The notes: generated from the letters alone by a model not told the origin. 64,000 nt of DNA from Pelagicoccus sp. SDUM812005 (GCF_031127875.1 NZ_JARXIA010000003.1:248001-312000), one strand, 5' to 3'; positions 50,758 to 59,731 are shown, counted from the first letter of the stretch. Numbers and translations: made by a program.

Positions 50758-52160
50758 AAAGGTTTCGGTCTAAAGTCTCCAAGCAGGTCTCGGCGCGGCT
50801 CCTGGCGGTTCTGATCCTGAGCTGCTGTGGGCATGCGCGAGCGGCAGCGTCCGAGTTGCCGAACTTCGTCCTTATACTCACGGACGACATGGGGTGGAAT
50901 GGGCTCTCGCTGCCCGCCGACCCGGAGATTCCGGAGTCGGGCAGCAGTTATTACCAAACGCCGCATACGGATCGCCTGGCCCAAAGCGGAATACGCTTCT
51001 CAAGAGCTTATTCGCCCTCTTCGGTGTGCGATCCCACGCGTACCAGTATCCAGTATGGGATGACGCCGACGGCACTGGGGAAGTTTGCCACGGTCGCTCC
51101 CAAGTCCTTGCCGCCTCCTTCGGATGCCATGGTCAGTCGCTTGAAGGCCGCTTTCCCCGATTATAAAGCGGCACACTTCGGCAAGTGGCACCAGCGCTCT
51201 CGCACGCCGGAGGATATTGGCTTCGACGAGAGCGATGGGCAAACCATGAACGACCAGAGCAAGGATCCTTTCGATCCGAAGATGAGCTTCTCCTTGGCGA
51301 AAAAGGCCAACGCGTTCATCGAAGCTCAGGCGAAGGCGGAAACTCCGTTCTTCCTGCAGGTTTCGTTTTACGCCAACCATCTAAAGTACCAGGCCCTTCC
51401 AGAAACGATTGCGAAATACGAGACCTTATCTGAGCGGGCGACCGAGTACCACAACTCGCCGCTTTGGGCAGCCATGAATGAGAATCTGGATACAGCTGTG
51501 GGATCCATAATGGAGGCCTTGGAAGAGCAGGGCCTATCCGATAACACCTATATCATCTATACTGCGGATAACGGCTACGAGAGTAAGCGGGATCGGCTTC
51601 TACCTATGTCGGAGCGCGACTTCTATAAGTCTTATCCGCTGCGGAGCCATAAGTACGTGATCAGCGAAGGCGGCATCAGAGTGCCGTTTATCGTGAGTGG
51701 CCCGGGCATTCCTGCAGGCGTAAGTTCGCGGGTTCCTGTCGTCGGTTGGGATATCATGCCAACCGTTCTCGATTTGGCGGGCGCCAGCGAACAGATTCCC
51801 GATGCTGTGGAGGGAGGCTCCTTGCGTTCTCTGTGCTTCAGTGGTGGCAATGCCGAAGTCGAAAGGCGGGACCCGTTTATGGTGTTTCGGTCGGCGATGG
51901 CTAGGGAGGAGCAGGGCGTTTTCGGCGGCGTTTTGGATGTGGCGATCATTCAAGACGGGTATAAGTTCTATCGCGAGATCGAGTCCGGAAACGAATACCT
52001 CTGGGCGATCGAGGAAGATTTGGGAGAATCGAATAACCTGATCCGCGTCATGCCTGAGCTCGCCGAGCGCCTGCGCAAGAACATGGACGCGTATTGTGAG
52101 CGTGTCGGCTGGGACCAGAAAGAAAGAGCGAAGTTTTTGGGGCGAAAGAAGCGAGGGTAA
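50754..52160 (+). CDS. Secreted S1-family sulfatase with unusual CDPTR motif
   Basis: A 468-residue divergent sulfatase. Signal peptide 'LLAVLILSCCGHARAAA'. The metal site is 'ILTDDMGWNGLSL', where GYGD is usual. The maturation motif is 'VCDPTRTSIQYG' (Cys92): C-x-P-x-R is kept, but an acidic residue follows the cysteine and the usual '(A)xLxTG' helix is replaced by TSIQYG. The lysine/histidine motif is 'HFGKWHQRSRTPED'. 'YTADNGYESKRDRL' and 'ISEGGIRVPFIVSGPG' complete the site. The family is related to arylsulfatases A, but the changed surroundings suggest a distinct subfamily. It overlaps the previous gene by 4 bp. Confidence 0.88.
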   Translation: MKRFRSKVSKQVSARLLAVLILSCCGHARAAASELPNFVLILTDDMGWNGLSLPADPEIPESGSSYYQTPHTDRLAQSGIRFSRAYSPSSVCDPTRTSIQYGMTPTALGKFATVAPKSLPPPSDAMVSRLKAAFPDYKAAHFGKWHQRSRTPEDIGFDESDGQTMNDQSKDPFDPKMSFSLAKKANAFIEAQAKAETPFFLQVSFYANHLKYQALPETIAKYETLSERATEYHNSPLWAAMNENLDTAVGSIMEALEEQGLSDNTYIIYTADNGYESKRDRLLPMSERDFYKSYPLRSHKYVISEGGIRVPFIVSGPGIPAGVSSRVPVVGWDIMPTVLDLAGASEQIPDAVEGGSLRSLCFSGGNAEVERRDPFMVFRSAMAREEQGVFGGVLDVAIIQDGYKFYREIESGNEYLWAIEEDLGESNNLIRVMPELAERLRKNMDAYCERVGWDQKERAKFLGRKKRG

Positions 52161-52240
52161 GAGGTCGAAAAAGAAATTTGAAGCTATTGAAAAGCGTGGA
52201 ACGGTTTAGAAGCGGCACTCGCCGCAGTCATTCAAGAGTC

Positions 52241-53671
52241 ATGATCAGAGTAACAGCAAATATTACATTTTTAGTCCTGGCATTTGCCTTGGCGCCTCAC
52301 GTCGCGTCAGCGGCTAAGCCCAGTCGACAAGCTCAGGAGAAACCGAACTTTATTATTATCTTCACCGATGACCAGGGCTATCAGGATGTCGGCTGTTACG
52401 GTTCGCCCGATATCAAGACGCCGCGGCTCGATCGCATGGCGGAGGAGGGGATGCGCTTTACCAGCTTTTATGCCCATACGGTCTGCGGGCCGTCGCGGGG
52501 AGCCTTGATGACGGGCAGCTATCCCTTGCGTTTCGCTCGTTTCGACGATCCGGACTCGATCCACCCGGAGCTGCACTTGGAGGAGGTCACCCTCGCCGAA
52601 GTCCTTAAGGAAGAGGGCTACGCGACGGGAGCTTTTGGAAAATGGGATTTGGCGGGACACAATCCGACGGCCTACAAAAAGGAGCTCCTGCCAACGTATC
52701 AGGGATTCGACTACTACTTTGGAACGCCAGGCAGCAACGACAAGTACGTGGATCTGATTCGCGGAACGGAGCGGATCGAGGAAAAGGCGGATATGGCCAC
52801 CTTAACCCAGCGCTATACTGACGAAGCCTTGTCTTTTATGGAACGGAATCAGGACCGTCCGTTTTTCGTCTACCTCGCCCATACCATGCCGCATACCCGA
52901 TTGGCGGCTTCGGAGGCATTTAGAGGCAAGTCGGAAGGTGGCTTGTATGGGGACGTCATTGAAGAGTTGGACTATCACATCGGGCGCGTGCTCGATAAGG
53001 TCGACGAGCTCGGGCTTGACGAAAATACATACGTTATCTTCACCAGCGACAACGGGCCCTGGCACATCCGGGGAGATCATGGCGGGCATGCGGAACCGCT
53101 GCGGGGAGCCAAGACGTCCTGCTGGGAAGGTGGCTTGCGGGTGCCGTGTATCATGCGAGCGCCAGGGCGCGTCCCGGCGGGCCAGGTGACTGATGCCATT
53201 ACTGCAACCATTGATCTGCTGCCAACGCTGGCGGACTTGGCGGGCGCGTCCGTTCCCCAGGATCGCGTAATCGACGGGATCAACATTTCATCGGTGATGC
53301 ACGGCAAAGGCGATGACTTGGAACGCAGCTACTTCTACTACCAGCACGATTGCTTGCGAGCGGTGCGTTCCGGAAAGTGGAAACTGATGTTGCCGCATAC
53401 GGAGCCGTTGGAAGGAAGTATCGGTTGGAAGTGGAGAAATCACATCAAAGCGGAAGACCGTATCCGCTTCGAGAAGGCGCACCTTTACGACCTGGAAGCG
53501 GATATCGGGGAGACGACGGATGTGGCGGATCAGAACCCGGAAGTCGTGGCGGAGCTGATGCAGCTTGCCCAATGGGCCCGCGAAGATATCGGCGATCACG
53601 ACGTTTTTGGAGCGAACGCCCGTACTTTCGGGGCTGAAAGGCGAACGCTTACGAGCGAGAAGAAGCTATGA
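52241..53671 (+). CDS. Secreted S1-family sulfatase with GKWD in place of GKWH
   Basis: A 476-residue sulfatase. The start at 52241 gives the signal peptide 'NITFLVLAFALAPHVASA'; the frame opens upstream at 52178 without one. Metal site 'IFTDDQGYQDVGCYG'; maturation motif 'VCGPSRGALMTG' (Cys82). The lysine/histidine motif reads 'FGKWDLAGHNP': the histidine that normally contacts the formylglycine is Asp136 (GAT at 52646-52648), with another histidine four residues on. 'HTMPHTRLA' and 'FTSDNGPWHIRGDHGG' are intact. Whether this is a functional subfamily variant or an early stage of decay is not clear. Its last 4 bp overlap the next gene. Confidence 0.9.
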   Translation: MIRVTANITFLVLAFALAPHVASAAKPSRQAQEKPNFIIIFTDDQGYQDVGCYGSPDIKTPRLDRMAEEGMRFTSFYAHTVCGPSRGALMTGSYPLRFARFDDPDSIHPELHLEEVTLAEVLKEEGYATGAFGKWDLAGHNPTAYKKELLPTYQGFDYYFGTPGSNDKYVDLIRGTERIEEKADMATLTQRYTDEALSFMERNQDRPFFVYLAHTMPHTRLAASEAFRGKSEGGLYGDVIEELDYHIGRVLDKVDELGLDENTYVIFTSDNGPWHIRGDHGGHAEPLRGAKTSCWEGGLRVPCIMRAPGRVPAGQVTDAITATIDLLPTLADLAGASVPQDRVIDGINISSVMHGKGDDLERSYFYYQHDCLRAVRSGKWKLMLPHTEPLEGSIGWKWRNHIKAEDRIRFEKAHLYDLEADIGETTDVADQNPEVVAELMQLAQWAREDIGDHDVFGANARTFGAERRTLTSEKKL

Positions 53672-55110
53672 AGAAGGAGCTGCTAACTGCGATCGGCCTT
53701 GTCTTTTTCCTTGTCGGAATTTCGTCTTGGGCGGCTGGCTCTGGGAAGGCTCAACCGAACTTTATTGTCATATTGACTGATGATCAGGGCTACGGAGATC
53801 TAGGCTGCTTCGGAGGGGATCATGTAAAGACGCCGCGTATTGATAAAATGGCGACGGAAGGGGTCATGCTAACGAGCTTCTACATGGCCGGATCGGTTTG
53901 CACGCCCTCGCGCTCGGCCTTGATGACGGGGAGCTATCCTAAGAGGATCGGGTTGGCGGACGGAGTCTTTTTAGCGGGCGACGAGAGAGGACTGAGTCCG
54001 GAAGAACTTACGATTGCCGAGATCTTGAAGTCAGCGGGATATCGAACCGGGATATTCGGCAAGTGGCACTTGGGCGACCAGCCGGAGTTTTTGCCGACGC
54101 GGCAAGGCTTCGACGCTTTTTTCGGGCTGCCTTATAGCCACGACATTCATCCCTACCATATGAACAAGCGTCATAACTTCCCGCTTCTGCCGCTGTTGGA
54201 AGGCGAGGAGGTAATCGAGGAGGAGCCCGATGCGGATTACCTGACGAAGCGGATTACGGAACGGGCGGTGGATTTTATCGAACGGCATAAGGACGAGCCG
54301 TTTTTCCTCTACGTGCCGCATCCCCTTCCGCATCGCCCGATTCATATGTCCCCTCCGTTTATGGAGACAGCCCCGGAGGAGATCAAAGCGAAGCTTGAGG
54401 AAGAGCAGGGCATCGATTATTTGACGCGGGATAAACTGTATCATCACGCGATCAGCGAGATCGACTGGTCCGTAGGTCAGATCCTCGATGCCCTGGTGGC
54501 GAACGGAATCGATGAGAATACGCTGGTGATTTTCACTTCCGACAATGGTCCTTCGGTGGGTTCGACCGGTTCGTTGACGGGAGGGAAGGGTAGTTCTTAC
54601 GAAGGCGGACAGCGTGTCCCGACAGTGATTCGCTGGCCGGGAGCCATTCCGGCGGGAGGGAAGAACGACACGCTGATGAGCGCTATGGATTTGCTTCCAA
54701 CCTTTGCGAAGCTGGCCGGGGTGGAGGTTCCCTCGGACCGAGCGATCGACGGTAGAGATGTTTGGGCAGCGTTGACCGAGGGCGTTGAAACGCCGCACGA
54801 AGCGTTTTTTTACTACAAGGGAAGTCGTCTGGAGGCGGTGCGCTCGGGTCCGTGGAAACTGCATTTGGGCAGGCCGGGGAAAAGCTCGAAGGGAGCCGAA
54901 CGGCGCGGCAAGGGGTCGAGCTCGCCGATAGCCGCGTTGTATCATTTGGATACGGACGCGGGCGAGCAGGTGAATGTTTTGAATGACTATCCGGAGGTCG
55001 CGGAACGCTTGCGAGCGTATGCGAAGGCCTTTGAAGCGGAGTTGAGCGAGGATAGTCGCCCCGCTGGAAAAGTGGAAGAGGCGAAAATTTTGACGAGGAG
55101 GATTCGGTGA
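53668..55110 (+). CDS. Secreted S1-family sulfatase
   Basis: A 480-residue sulfatase. Signal peptide 'IGLVFFLVGISSWAAG'; metal site 'ILTDDQGYGDLGCFGGDHV'; maturation motif 'VCTPSRSALMTG' (Cys78); 'IFGKWHLGDQPEFLPTRQGF'; 'PHPLPHRPIH'; 'FTSDNGPSVGS'. It is a close paralogue of the sulfatase at 61776: both share 'GKWHLGDQ.EFLPTRQGF', 'PYSHDIHP', 'PLPLLEGE.VIE.EPDADYL' and 'RITERAV.FIE'. A GAGGAGG sequence near its 3' end (55094-55100) probably serves the next gene, which starts one base after its stop. Confidence 0.93.
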   Translation: MKKELLTAIGLVFFLVGISSWAAGSGKAQPNFIVILTDDQGYGDLGCFGGDHVKTPRIDKMATEGVMLTSFYMAGSVCTPSRSALMTGSYPKRIGLADGVFLAGDERGLSPEELTIAEILKSAGYRTGIFGKWHLGDQPEFLPTRQGFDAFFGLPYSHDIHPYHMNKRHNFPLLPLLEGEEVIEEEPDADYLTKRITERAVDFIERHKDEPFFLYVPHPLPHRPIHMSPPFMETAPEEIKAKLEEEQGIDYLTRDKLYHHAISEIDWSVGQILDALVANGIDENTLVIFTSDNGPSVGSTGSLTGGKGSSYEGGQRVPTVIRWPGAIPAGGKNDTLMSAMDLLPTFAKLAGVEVPSDRAIDGRDVWAALTEGVETPHEAFFYYKGSRLEAVRSGPWKLHLGRPGKSSKGAERRGKGSSSPIAALYHLDTDAGEQVNVLNDYPEVAERLRAYAKAFEAELSEDSRPAGKVEEAKILTRRIR

Positions 55111-55111
55111 G

Positions 55112-56620
55112 ATGGAGATGTTTTATAGAAGTTTTTTATCGTTAGCTTTCGACGCGTTCTTAGGTAGGGCTCGACCGCCGGGCGAGCCGAGGAGAATTGA
55201 ACCTGCGATGCGGTCCGCCCGGCGGTCGGACCCTACCTTGCTTGGCCTCGTTTCCGTTTTCTTGCTGGTATTGACTGTGGGAGCCTATGCTGAGAAACCG
55301 AACATCATCCTGATCTTCGCGGATGATCTTGGTTACGGCGACTTGGGGTGTTACGGGGCGGATCTGGCGACGCCGGAGATCGATCGCTTGGCCGCTCAGG
55401 GATTGCGGGCGACGGACTGTTTGGTGGGGGCTAATGTATGCGGGCCTTCCCGCTCGGCTTTGATGACGGGGCGTTATCCGATGCGGGTGGGGCATCCGAT
55501 TTCCCGGCATCCATTTCCTAAATACGCCGCATATGGAATCGCTCCTGATGAGCTGACCATGGCGGAACTGCTGAAGTCGGCGGGCTACTACACCAAGATG
55601 ATTGGCAAGTGGCATCTCGGCTTTCACGTGGAAGGAAGCCACCCGCTCGATGCCGGCTTCGACGACTATTTGGGGCTGCACAGCAATCATCTTGCGAGCC
55701 GGCCGGATGCGAGCGCTCTCTACCGGAATCGGGAAATCGTTCGGGCGGACATTCCTTTCACGGAAGTGACGAAGCTATACACCGACGAGGCCGTGGAATT
55801 CATCAAGGCGGATCACAAGGAACCCTTTTTCCTCTATTTCGCCCATCACATTCCGCATACGCCCATCGAAGCGAGCGAGCCCTTCGTGGGTGCCTCCGGC
55901 AAGCCGGGCAAGGACGGGGAGTATAGCGATGTGGTGCTGGAGCTCGACCATAGCGTGGGGCGGGTCGTCGCTGCGCTCGAGGAAGCGGGAATCGTCGACG
56001 ATACCTTGCTCGTGTTCCTGTCGGATAACGGTCCGGCGAGATTCGGATCGGCGGGGGATCTGCTCGGTGGCAAGTACGTCACCACGGAAGGAGGACACCG
56101 CGTTCCCGCTATTTTCCATTGGCCGAAGCGAATTCCTGCAGCTCAGGTTTCCGACGCCCTGATGACCAGCATGGACCTATTGCCCTTGTTCTGTGACGTG
56201 GCGGGCGTGGCGCTCCCCACGGATCGAACCTACGATGGAAAGAACATCATCAAGCTTCTAACCGGTGAAGAGACGCAAAGCCCTCACCGCTATTTCCATT
56301 ACTACAATGGACTCCATCTGCAGGCGGTGCGAAACGAGAAGTGGAAGCTGCACTTTCCCCGTAGCTCAGATGACCAGCCTTACTGGGCGAAGCGCGACAG
56401 CGGAAAGAGGGTGTACACTACCTTGGAGGCGCCTTTGTTGTTTAATTTGGATACGGATGCTGGTGAGAGAAAAAATGTCTATTCCCAGCACCCGGAAGTC
56501 GTTGCGGAGCTGATGAGAGAAGCGGAACGGATCCGTGCCGAAATCGGTGACCTGCATATGGTCGGTAGGGATCAACGGCCGCATGGCTTGGCGAATCCGC
56601 AGGAGAAGGGAGAACCGTGA
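55112..56620 (+). CDS. Secreted S1-family sulfatase whose 5' end contains a REPIN-like element
   Basis: A 502-residue sulfatase. The catalytic part is canonical: 'IFADDLGYGDLGCYG', 'VCGPSRSALMTG' (Cys110 from this start), 'MIGKWHLGFHVEGSHPLDAG', 'AHHIPHTPIE', 'FLSDNGPARFGS'. The N-terminus is unusual. Translation from 55112, which has a well-placed GAGGAGG, gives MEMFYRSFLSLAF, then about 30 polar residues encoded by an inverted-repeat element (55163-55237), then the hydrophobic core 'LLGLVSVFLLVLTVGAYA'. An ATG at 55208 inside the element would give a normal signal peptide. So either the insertion lengthened the n-region in frame, or it created a new start. Paralogue of 49360. Confidence 0.9.
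   Translation: MEMFYRSFLSLAFDAFLGRARPPGEPRRIEPAMRSARRSDPTLLGLVSVFLLVLTVGAYAEKPNIILIFADDLGYGDLGCYGADLATPEIDRLAAQGLRATDCLVGANVCGPSRSALMTGRYPMRVGHPISRHPFPKYAAYGIAPDELTMAELLKSAGYYTKMIGKWHLGFHVEGSHPLDAGFDDYLGLHSNHLASRPDASALYRNREIVRADIPFTEVTKLYTDEAVEFIKADHKEPFFLYFAHHIPHTPIEASEPFVGASGKPGKDGEYSDVVLELDHSVGRVVAALEEAGIVDDTLLVFLSDNGPARFGSAGDLLGGKYVTTEGGHRVPAIFHWPKRIPAAQVSDALMTSMDLLPLFCDVAGVALPTDRTYDGKNIIKLLTGEETQSPHRYFHYYNGLHLQAVRNEKWKLHFPRSSDDQPYWAKRDSGKRVYTTLEAPLLFNLDTDAGERKNVYSQHPEVVAELMREAERIRAEIGDLHMVGRDQRPHGLANPQEKGEP
55163..55237. repeat. REPIN-like element: two REP hairpins in inverted orientation
   Basis: The arms GGTAGGGCTCGACCGCCGGGC (55163-55183) and, inverted, 55217-55237 agree at 19 of 21 positions. 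Each arm also folds alone: GGCTCG / CGAGCC on the left and GGTCCG / CGGACC on the right. The two differences are compensatory, so each stem remains perfect. A GTAG tetranucleotide opens each arm, as in REP sequences mobilised by RAYT transposases. The element lies within the 5' part of a sulfatase gene. Confidence 0.75.
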
Positions 56621-58080
56621 TTAGAACGAAAATTAAGTTAATCGCCCTTGCGGGCATGCTCTGCGCTTCCGTCTCTTGCTGGGGCAAGGCTAGGACTGAT
56701 CGTCCCAACGTGATCTTCATCCTCATGGACGACATGGGGTACAGCGATGTCAGTTGCTACGGCGCTGAAAAAGTGGATACGCCGAACATCGATCGCATGG
56801 CGGCGGAGGGGCTTATGTTTACGGACTTCCATACGGGCGCCTCGATCTGTTCGCCTTCGCGGGCGGCGTTCTTGACCGGCGCCTATCCGCAACGAGCGGG
56901 GCTCTACATGGGAATCAACCAAAACCGGGAAGCCCATTGGTTTCTGGGATTGAATCCGGAGGAGCTTACGATCGCCGAGCAGTTCAAGAAGCAAGGCTAC
57001 GTCACTGCTCTCGTAGGCAAGTGGCACTTGGGAAAGGAGGAGGCGTTTTCCTACTATGGCCAAGGTTTCGACCATTATTACGGGGCGCCGGACAACATGG
57101 GGCATAACTCCGCCTTCTACGACGATCGGGAAGTGGTCTATGAGTCCACGCCGCTGGACCAGCTGACGACGCTCTACACCGAACGTATGGTCCAGCATAT
57201 CGAGGACTTTCGGAACCAACCCTTCTTCATCTATTTCGCCCACAATTATCCGCATACTCCCTACCGGGCAGGTCCCGAGTTCAAGGGCGCTTCCGACGAC
57301 GGCGTGCGGGGCGACATTATCGAGGAAGCGGATTGGGGGATTGGCGAGATTCTGAAAGCGCTCGAAGCCAACGGACTTCTGGAAAATACGCTTGTAATCT
57401 TCAGCTCCGATAACGGACCCGTGAAGGAGGAGTACGCTCAGCCCTATAGCGGAACCAAGTACGTATCCAGGGAAGGAGGACATCGAGTCCCGTTTATCCT
57501 GTACTGGAAAGGGACCTTGGAACCGGCGGTCTCTGAGGTGCCGGTAGTGGCCATGGACTTGTTTCCCACCTTGAGCGAACTGATCGGAGCTCCCTTGCCG
57601 GAGGATCGGGTATACGATGGCGTCAGCTTGCTGCCCTTGTTCGAGGGCAAGGCGATTGCCCGTGCGGCGGACGAGCCGTTTTACTACTACAACTGCGAAA
57701 ACCTGCAGGCGGTTCGGGTAGGCGACTGGAAGCTGCACCTGCCGCGTCGCATGGAGCAGATTCCGTTTTGGGCCATGAAAAAGCAGCAGGAGATCGCCGC
57801 GCCGCGCCTGTATCATCTCGCTAACGACGTGGCTGAGGAACGGGACCTTGCCGCTCAATATCCGGAGCGTGTATCCGAAATGATGGCCCTGGCGGAAGGG
57901 ATTCGGGCGAAGCTTGGCGAGTATGGCCGACGCGGCTCCGATCAGCGAGCCACGGGAACGCTCTTTCCGGAAGTGCCTATCGTATCGAACCATCTTACCG
58001 ATTGGGATAAGCTGTCCGACGAGGAAAAGGGCAGGGCCAAGTCGGAATTCCTACCCAAGAAGAAAGCAAGGAAGAAGTAG
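56617..58080 (+). CDS. Secreted S1-family sulfatase (GTG start)
   Basis: A 487-residue sulfatase. It starts at a GTG overlapping the previous stop (GTGA), with AAGGGAG upstream at 56607-56613. Signal peptide 'KLIALAGMLCASVSCWG'; metal site 'ILMDDMGYSDVSCYG'; maturation motif 'ICSPSRAAFLTG' (Cys78); 'LVGKWHLGKE'; 'AHNYPHTPYR'; 'FSSDNGPV'. It shares the late motif 'YYNxxxLQAVRxGxWKLHLPR' with the sulfatases at 49360 and 55112. The C-terminus is strongly basic (KKKARKK). It stops 5 bp before the next gene. Confidence 0.92.
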   Translation: MIRTKIKLIALAGMLCASVSCWGKARTDRPNVIFILMDDMGYSDVSCYGAEKVDTPNIDRMAAEGLMFTDFHTGASICSPSRAAFLTGAYPQRAGLYMGINQNREAHWFLGLNPEELTIAEQFKKQGYVTALVGKWHLGKEEAFSYYGQGFDHYYGAPDNMGHNSAFYDDREVVYESTPLDQLTTLYTERMVQHIEDFRNQPFFIYFAHNYPHTPYRAGPEFKGASDDGVRGDIIEEADWGIGEILKALEANGLLENTLVIFSSDNGPVKEEYAQPYSGTKYVSREGGHRVPFILYWKGTLEPAVSEVPVVAMDLFPTLSELIGAPLPEDRVYDGVSLLPLFEGKAIARAADEPFYYYNCENLQAVRVGDWKLHLPRRMEQIPFWAMKKQQEIAAPRLYHLANDVAEERDLAAQYPERVSEMMALAEGIRAKLGEYGRRGSDQRATGTLFPEVPIVSNHLTDWDKLSDEEKGRAKSEFLPKKKARKK

Positions 58081-58085
58081 CACGT

Positions 58086-59645
58086 GTGAGGAAACTGAAT
58101 ACAGCTTGTTTGGCCATGCTTGCTTTCCTGTTTGGGGGAAGCGAGGCCAGCGCCGCGAGGGGAGGCTTGCCCAACGTGGTGCTTATCGTGGCCGAAGACC
58201 TTGGCTATGGCGACCTTGGCTGCTACGGGGCGACGCGGGTGCGGACGCCGCATATCGACGGCTTGGCGGAACGTGGGCGTCGCTTTACGGATGCCCATTC
58301 CGCGTCCGCCGCGAATTCTCCGTCGCGCTACGCGCTGCTGACGGGGCAGTACCCGTTTCGGGTCGACCTCTGGGCTCCGGTTCGCAATACCTCCGGCCTG
58401 GTCATCGATCCGGAGACCTTCACGATCGCGGACCTTTTCAAGAAGAAGGCCTACGCGACCGGGTTCGTCGGAAATTGGCAGCTCGGTTTCGGGGCTGGCG
58501 AAACCGATTGGTCGAAACCGCTTCGTCCCGGCCCGCTGGAGCTCGGCTTCGACTCCTATTTTGGCATCCCTGTAATCAATAGCGTCAGCCCCTTCCTTTA
58601 CGTTGAGAACGACCGGCCGCTGGGCCATGATCCAGCGGATCCATTGGTCTTCATTGGATCCAAACGCCCAGACGAAGCGACGCCGCTTAAGCCGCTGCCG
58701 CCCGAATCGGAGGTTGGCCAGCGTTCGGAGAATGCGTTTAGCGGGGCGGTCGAAGCTCACGAAAGCTACGACGATTTCGAGCAAGGCATACGACACACCG
58801 AAAAGGCAGTTGAGTGGATTCGCTCCCAAGACGATGGTCCTTTCTTCCTCTATTTTTCAGCCCTGAATATCCATCATCCTTATACGCCGGCCGAGCGATT
58901 CCGAGGGAGCAGCGAAGCGGGCGTCTATGGAGACTACCTTCATGAGCTGGACTGGATGGTTGGCGAAATCGTTGCGTGCCTCGAGGAGCGAGGGCAGCTG
59001 GACGATACCTTGATCGTATTTACCAGCGACAACGGCGGGATGTTCAGCAAGATCGCCCAAGACGCCTATCAGCTTGGCCATGAAAACAACGGCAGCTTGC
59101 TTGGCTATAAATTCGGAGCCTGGGAGGGCGGTCACCGCGTTCCCTTTATCCTGTCCTGGCCCGGCAAGGTGGAGGCGGGATCGGTTTCGGAGGAGCTGCT
59201 TTGTACGATGGACCTTCTCGCGACCTTTGCGGCGATTACGGAGCAAGCGGCGCCGGCTGGCGATAGTCTCAACCAATTGCCGACCTTCCTAGGCGAGACG
59301 AGGGAGCCGGTGCGGAAAGAGCTGGTAATTGCTGCCCGTCAGGAGGAGCACCTTTCGCTTCGCAAAGGGAAGTGGATGTATATTCCATTCCAAGGGAGCG
59401 GAGGCTTTCGCGGAAAGCAACCCGGCCAAAACGGATTCGCCGGCCCTGCGGCGGCTAGCTACGCGGGTCGAGAGAACAGCGATATCGAAAACGGACGTAT
59501 CAAGGAATCGGCTCCGCCGGGGCAGCTTTACGATCTCGAACGGGACTTGAGCCAAACGACGAATCGCTACCGCGACTACCCGCACCGCGTGGAGCGGATG
59601 GCGTCATTGCTGAACGAATACGTAGATGCGTCCCAGTCGCCCTAG
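58086..59645 (+). CDS. Catalytically degenerate sulfatase-like protein (pseudo-sulfatase)
   Basis: A 519-residue secreted protein (GTG start, signal peptide 'ACLAMLAFLFGGSEASA') with a complete S1 sulfatase fold and no frameshift or stop. Several active-site residues are replaced. The maturation motif reads 'AANSPSRYALLTG', so the formylglycine cysteine is Asn77 (AAT at 58314-58316). The metal pair reads 'VAEDLGYGD' (Glu37 for Asp). The sulfate-binding motif reads 'VGNWQLGFG' (Asn130 for Lys, Gln132 for His). 'NIHHPYTP' and 'FTSDNGGMFS' remain. The incomplete gene at 63307 is a close paralogue with every residue intact ('SASAVCTPSRYG', 'VVGKWHLGFG'). It should not work as a formylglycine sulfatase; it may bind sulfated glycan. 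Confidence 0.9.
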   Translation: MRKLNTACLAMLAFLFGGSEASAARGGLPNVVLIVAEDLGYGDLGCYGATRVRTPHIDGLAERGRRFTDAHSASAANSPSRYALLTGQYPFRVDLWAPVRNTSGLVIDPETFTIADLFKKKAYATGFVGNWQLGFGAGETDWSKPLRPGPLELGFDSYFGIPVINSVSPFLYVENDRPLGHDPADPLVFIGSKRPDEATPLKPLPPESEVGQRSENAFSGAVEAHESYDDFEQGIRHTEKAVEWIRSQDDGPFFLYFSALNIHHPYTPAERFRGSSEAGVYGDYLHELDWMVGEIVACLEERGQLDDTLIVFTSDNGGMFSKIAQDAYQLGHENNGSLLGYKFGAWEGGHRVPFILSWPGKVEAGSVSEELLCTMDLLATFAAITEQAAPAGDSLNQLPTFLGETREPVRKELVIAARQEEHLSLRKGKWMYIPFQGSGGFRGKQPGQNGFAGPAAASYAGRENSDIENGRIKESAPPGQLYDLERDLSQTTNRYRDYPHRVERMASLLNEYVDASQSP

Positions 59646-59731
59646 ATTCGCGAGCGTTTCCATTTTTCATCACAACCTAAGATCCCCCCCCTAAAACCAA
59701 CCCCTATAAACGTCAAAGAAGGAGCCCCGTT

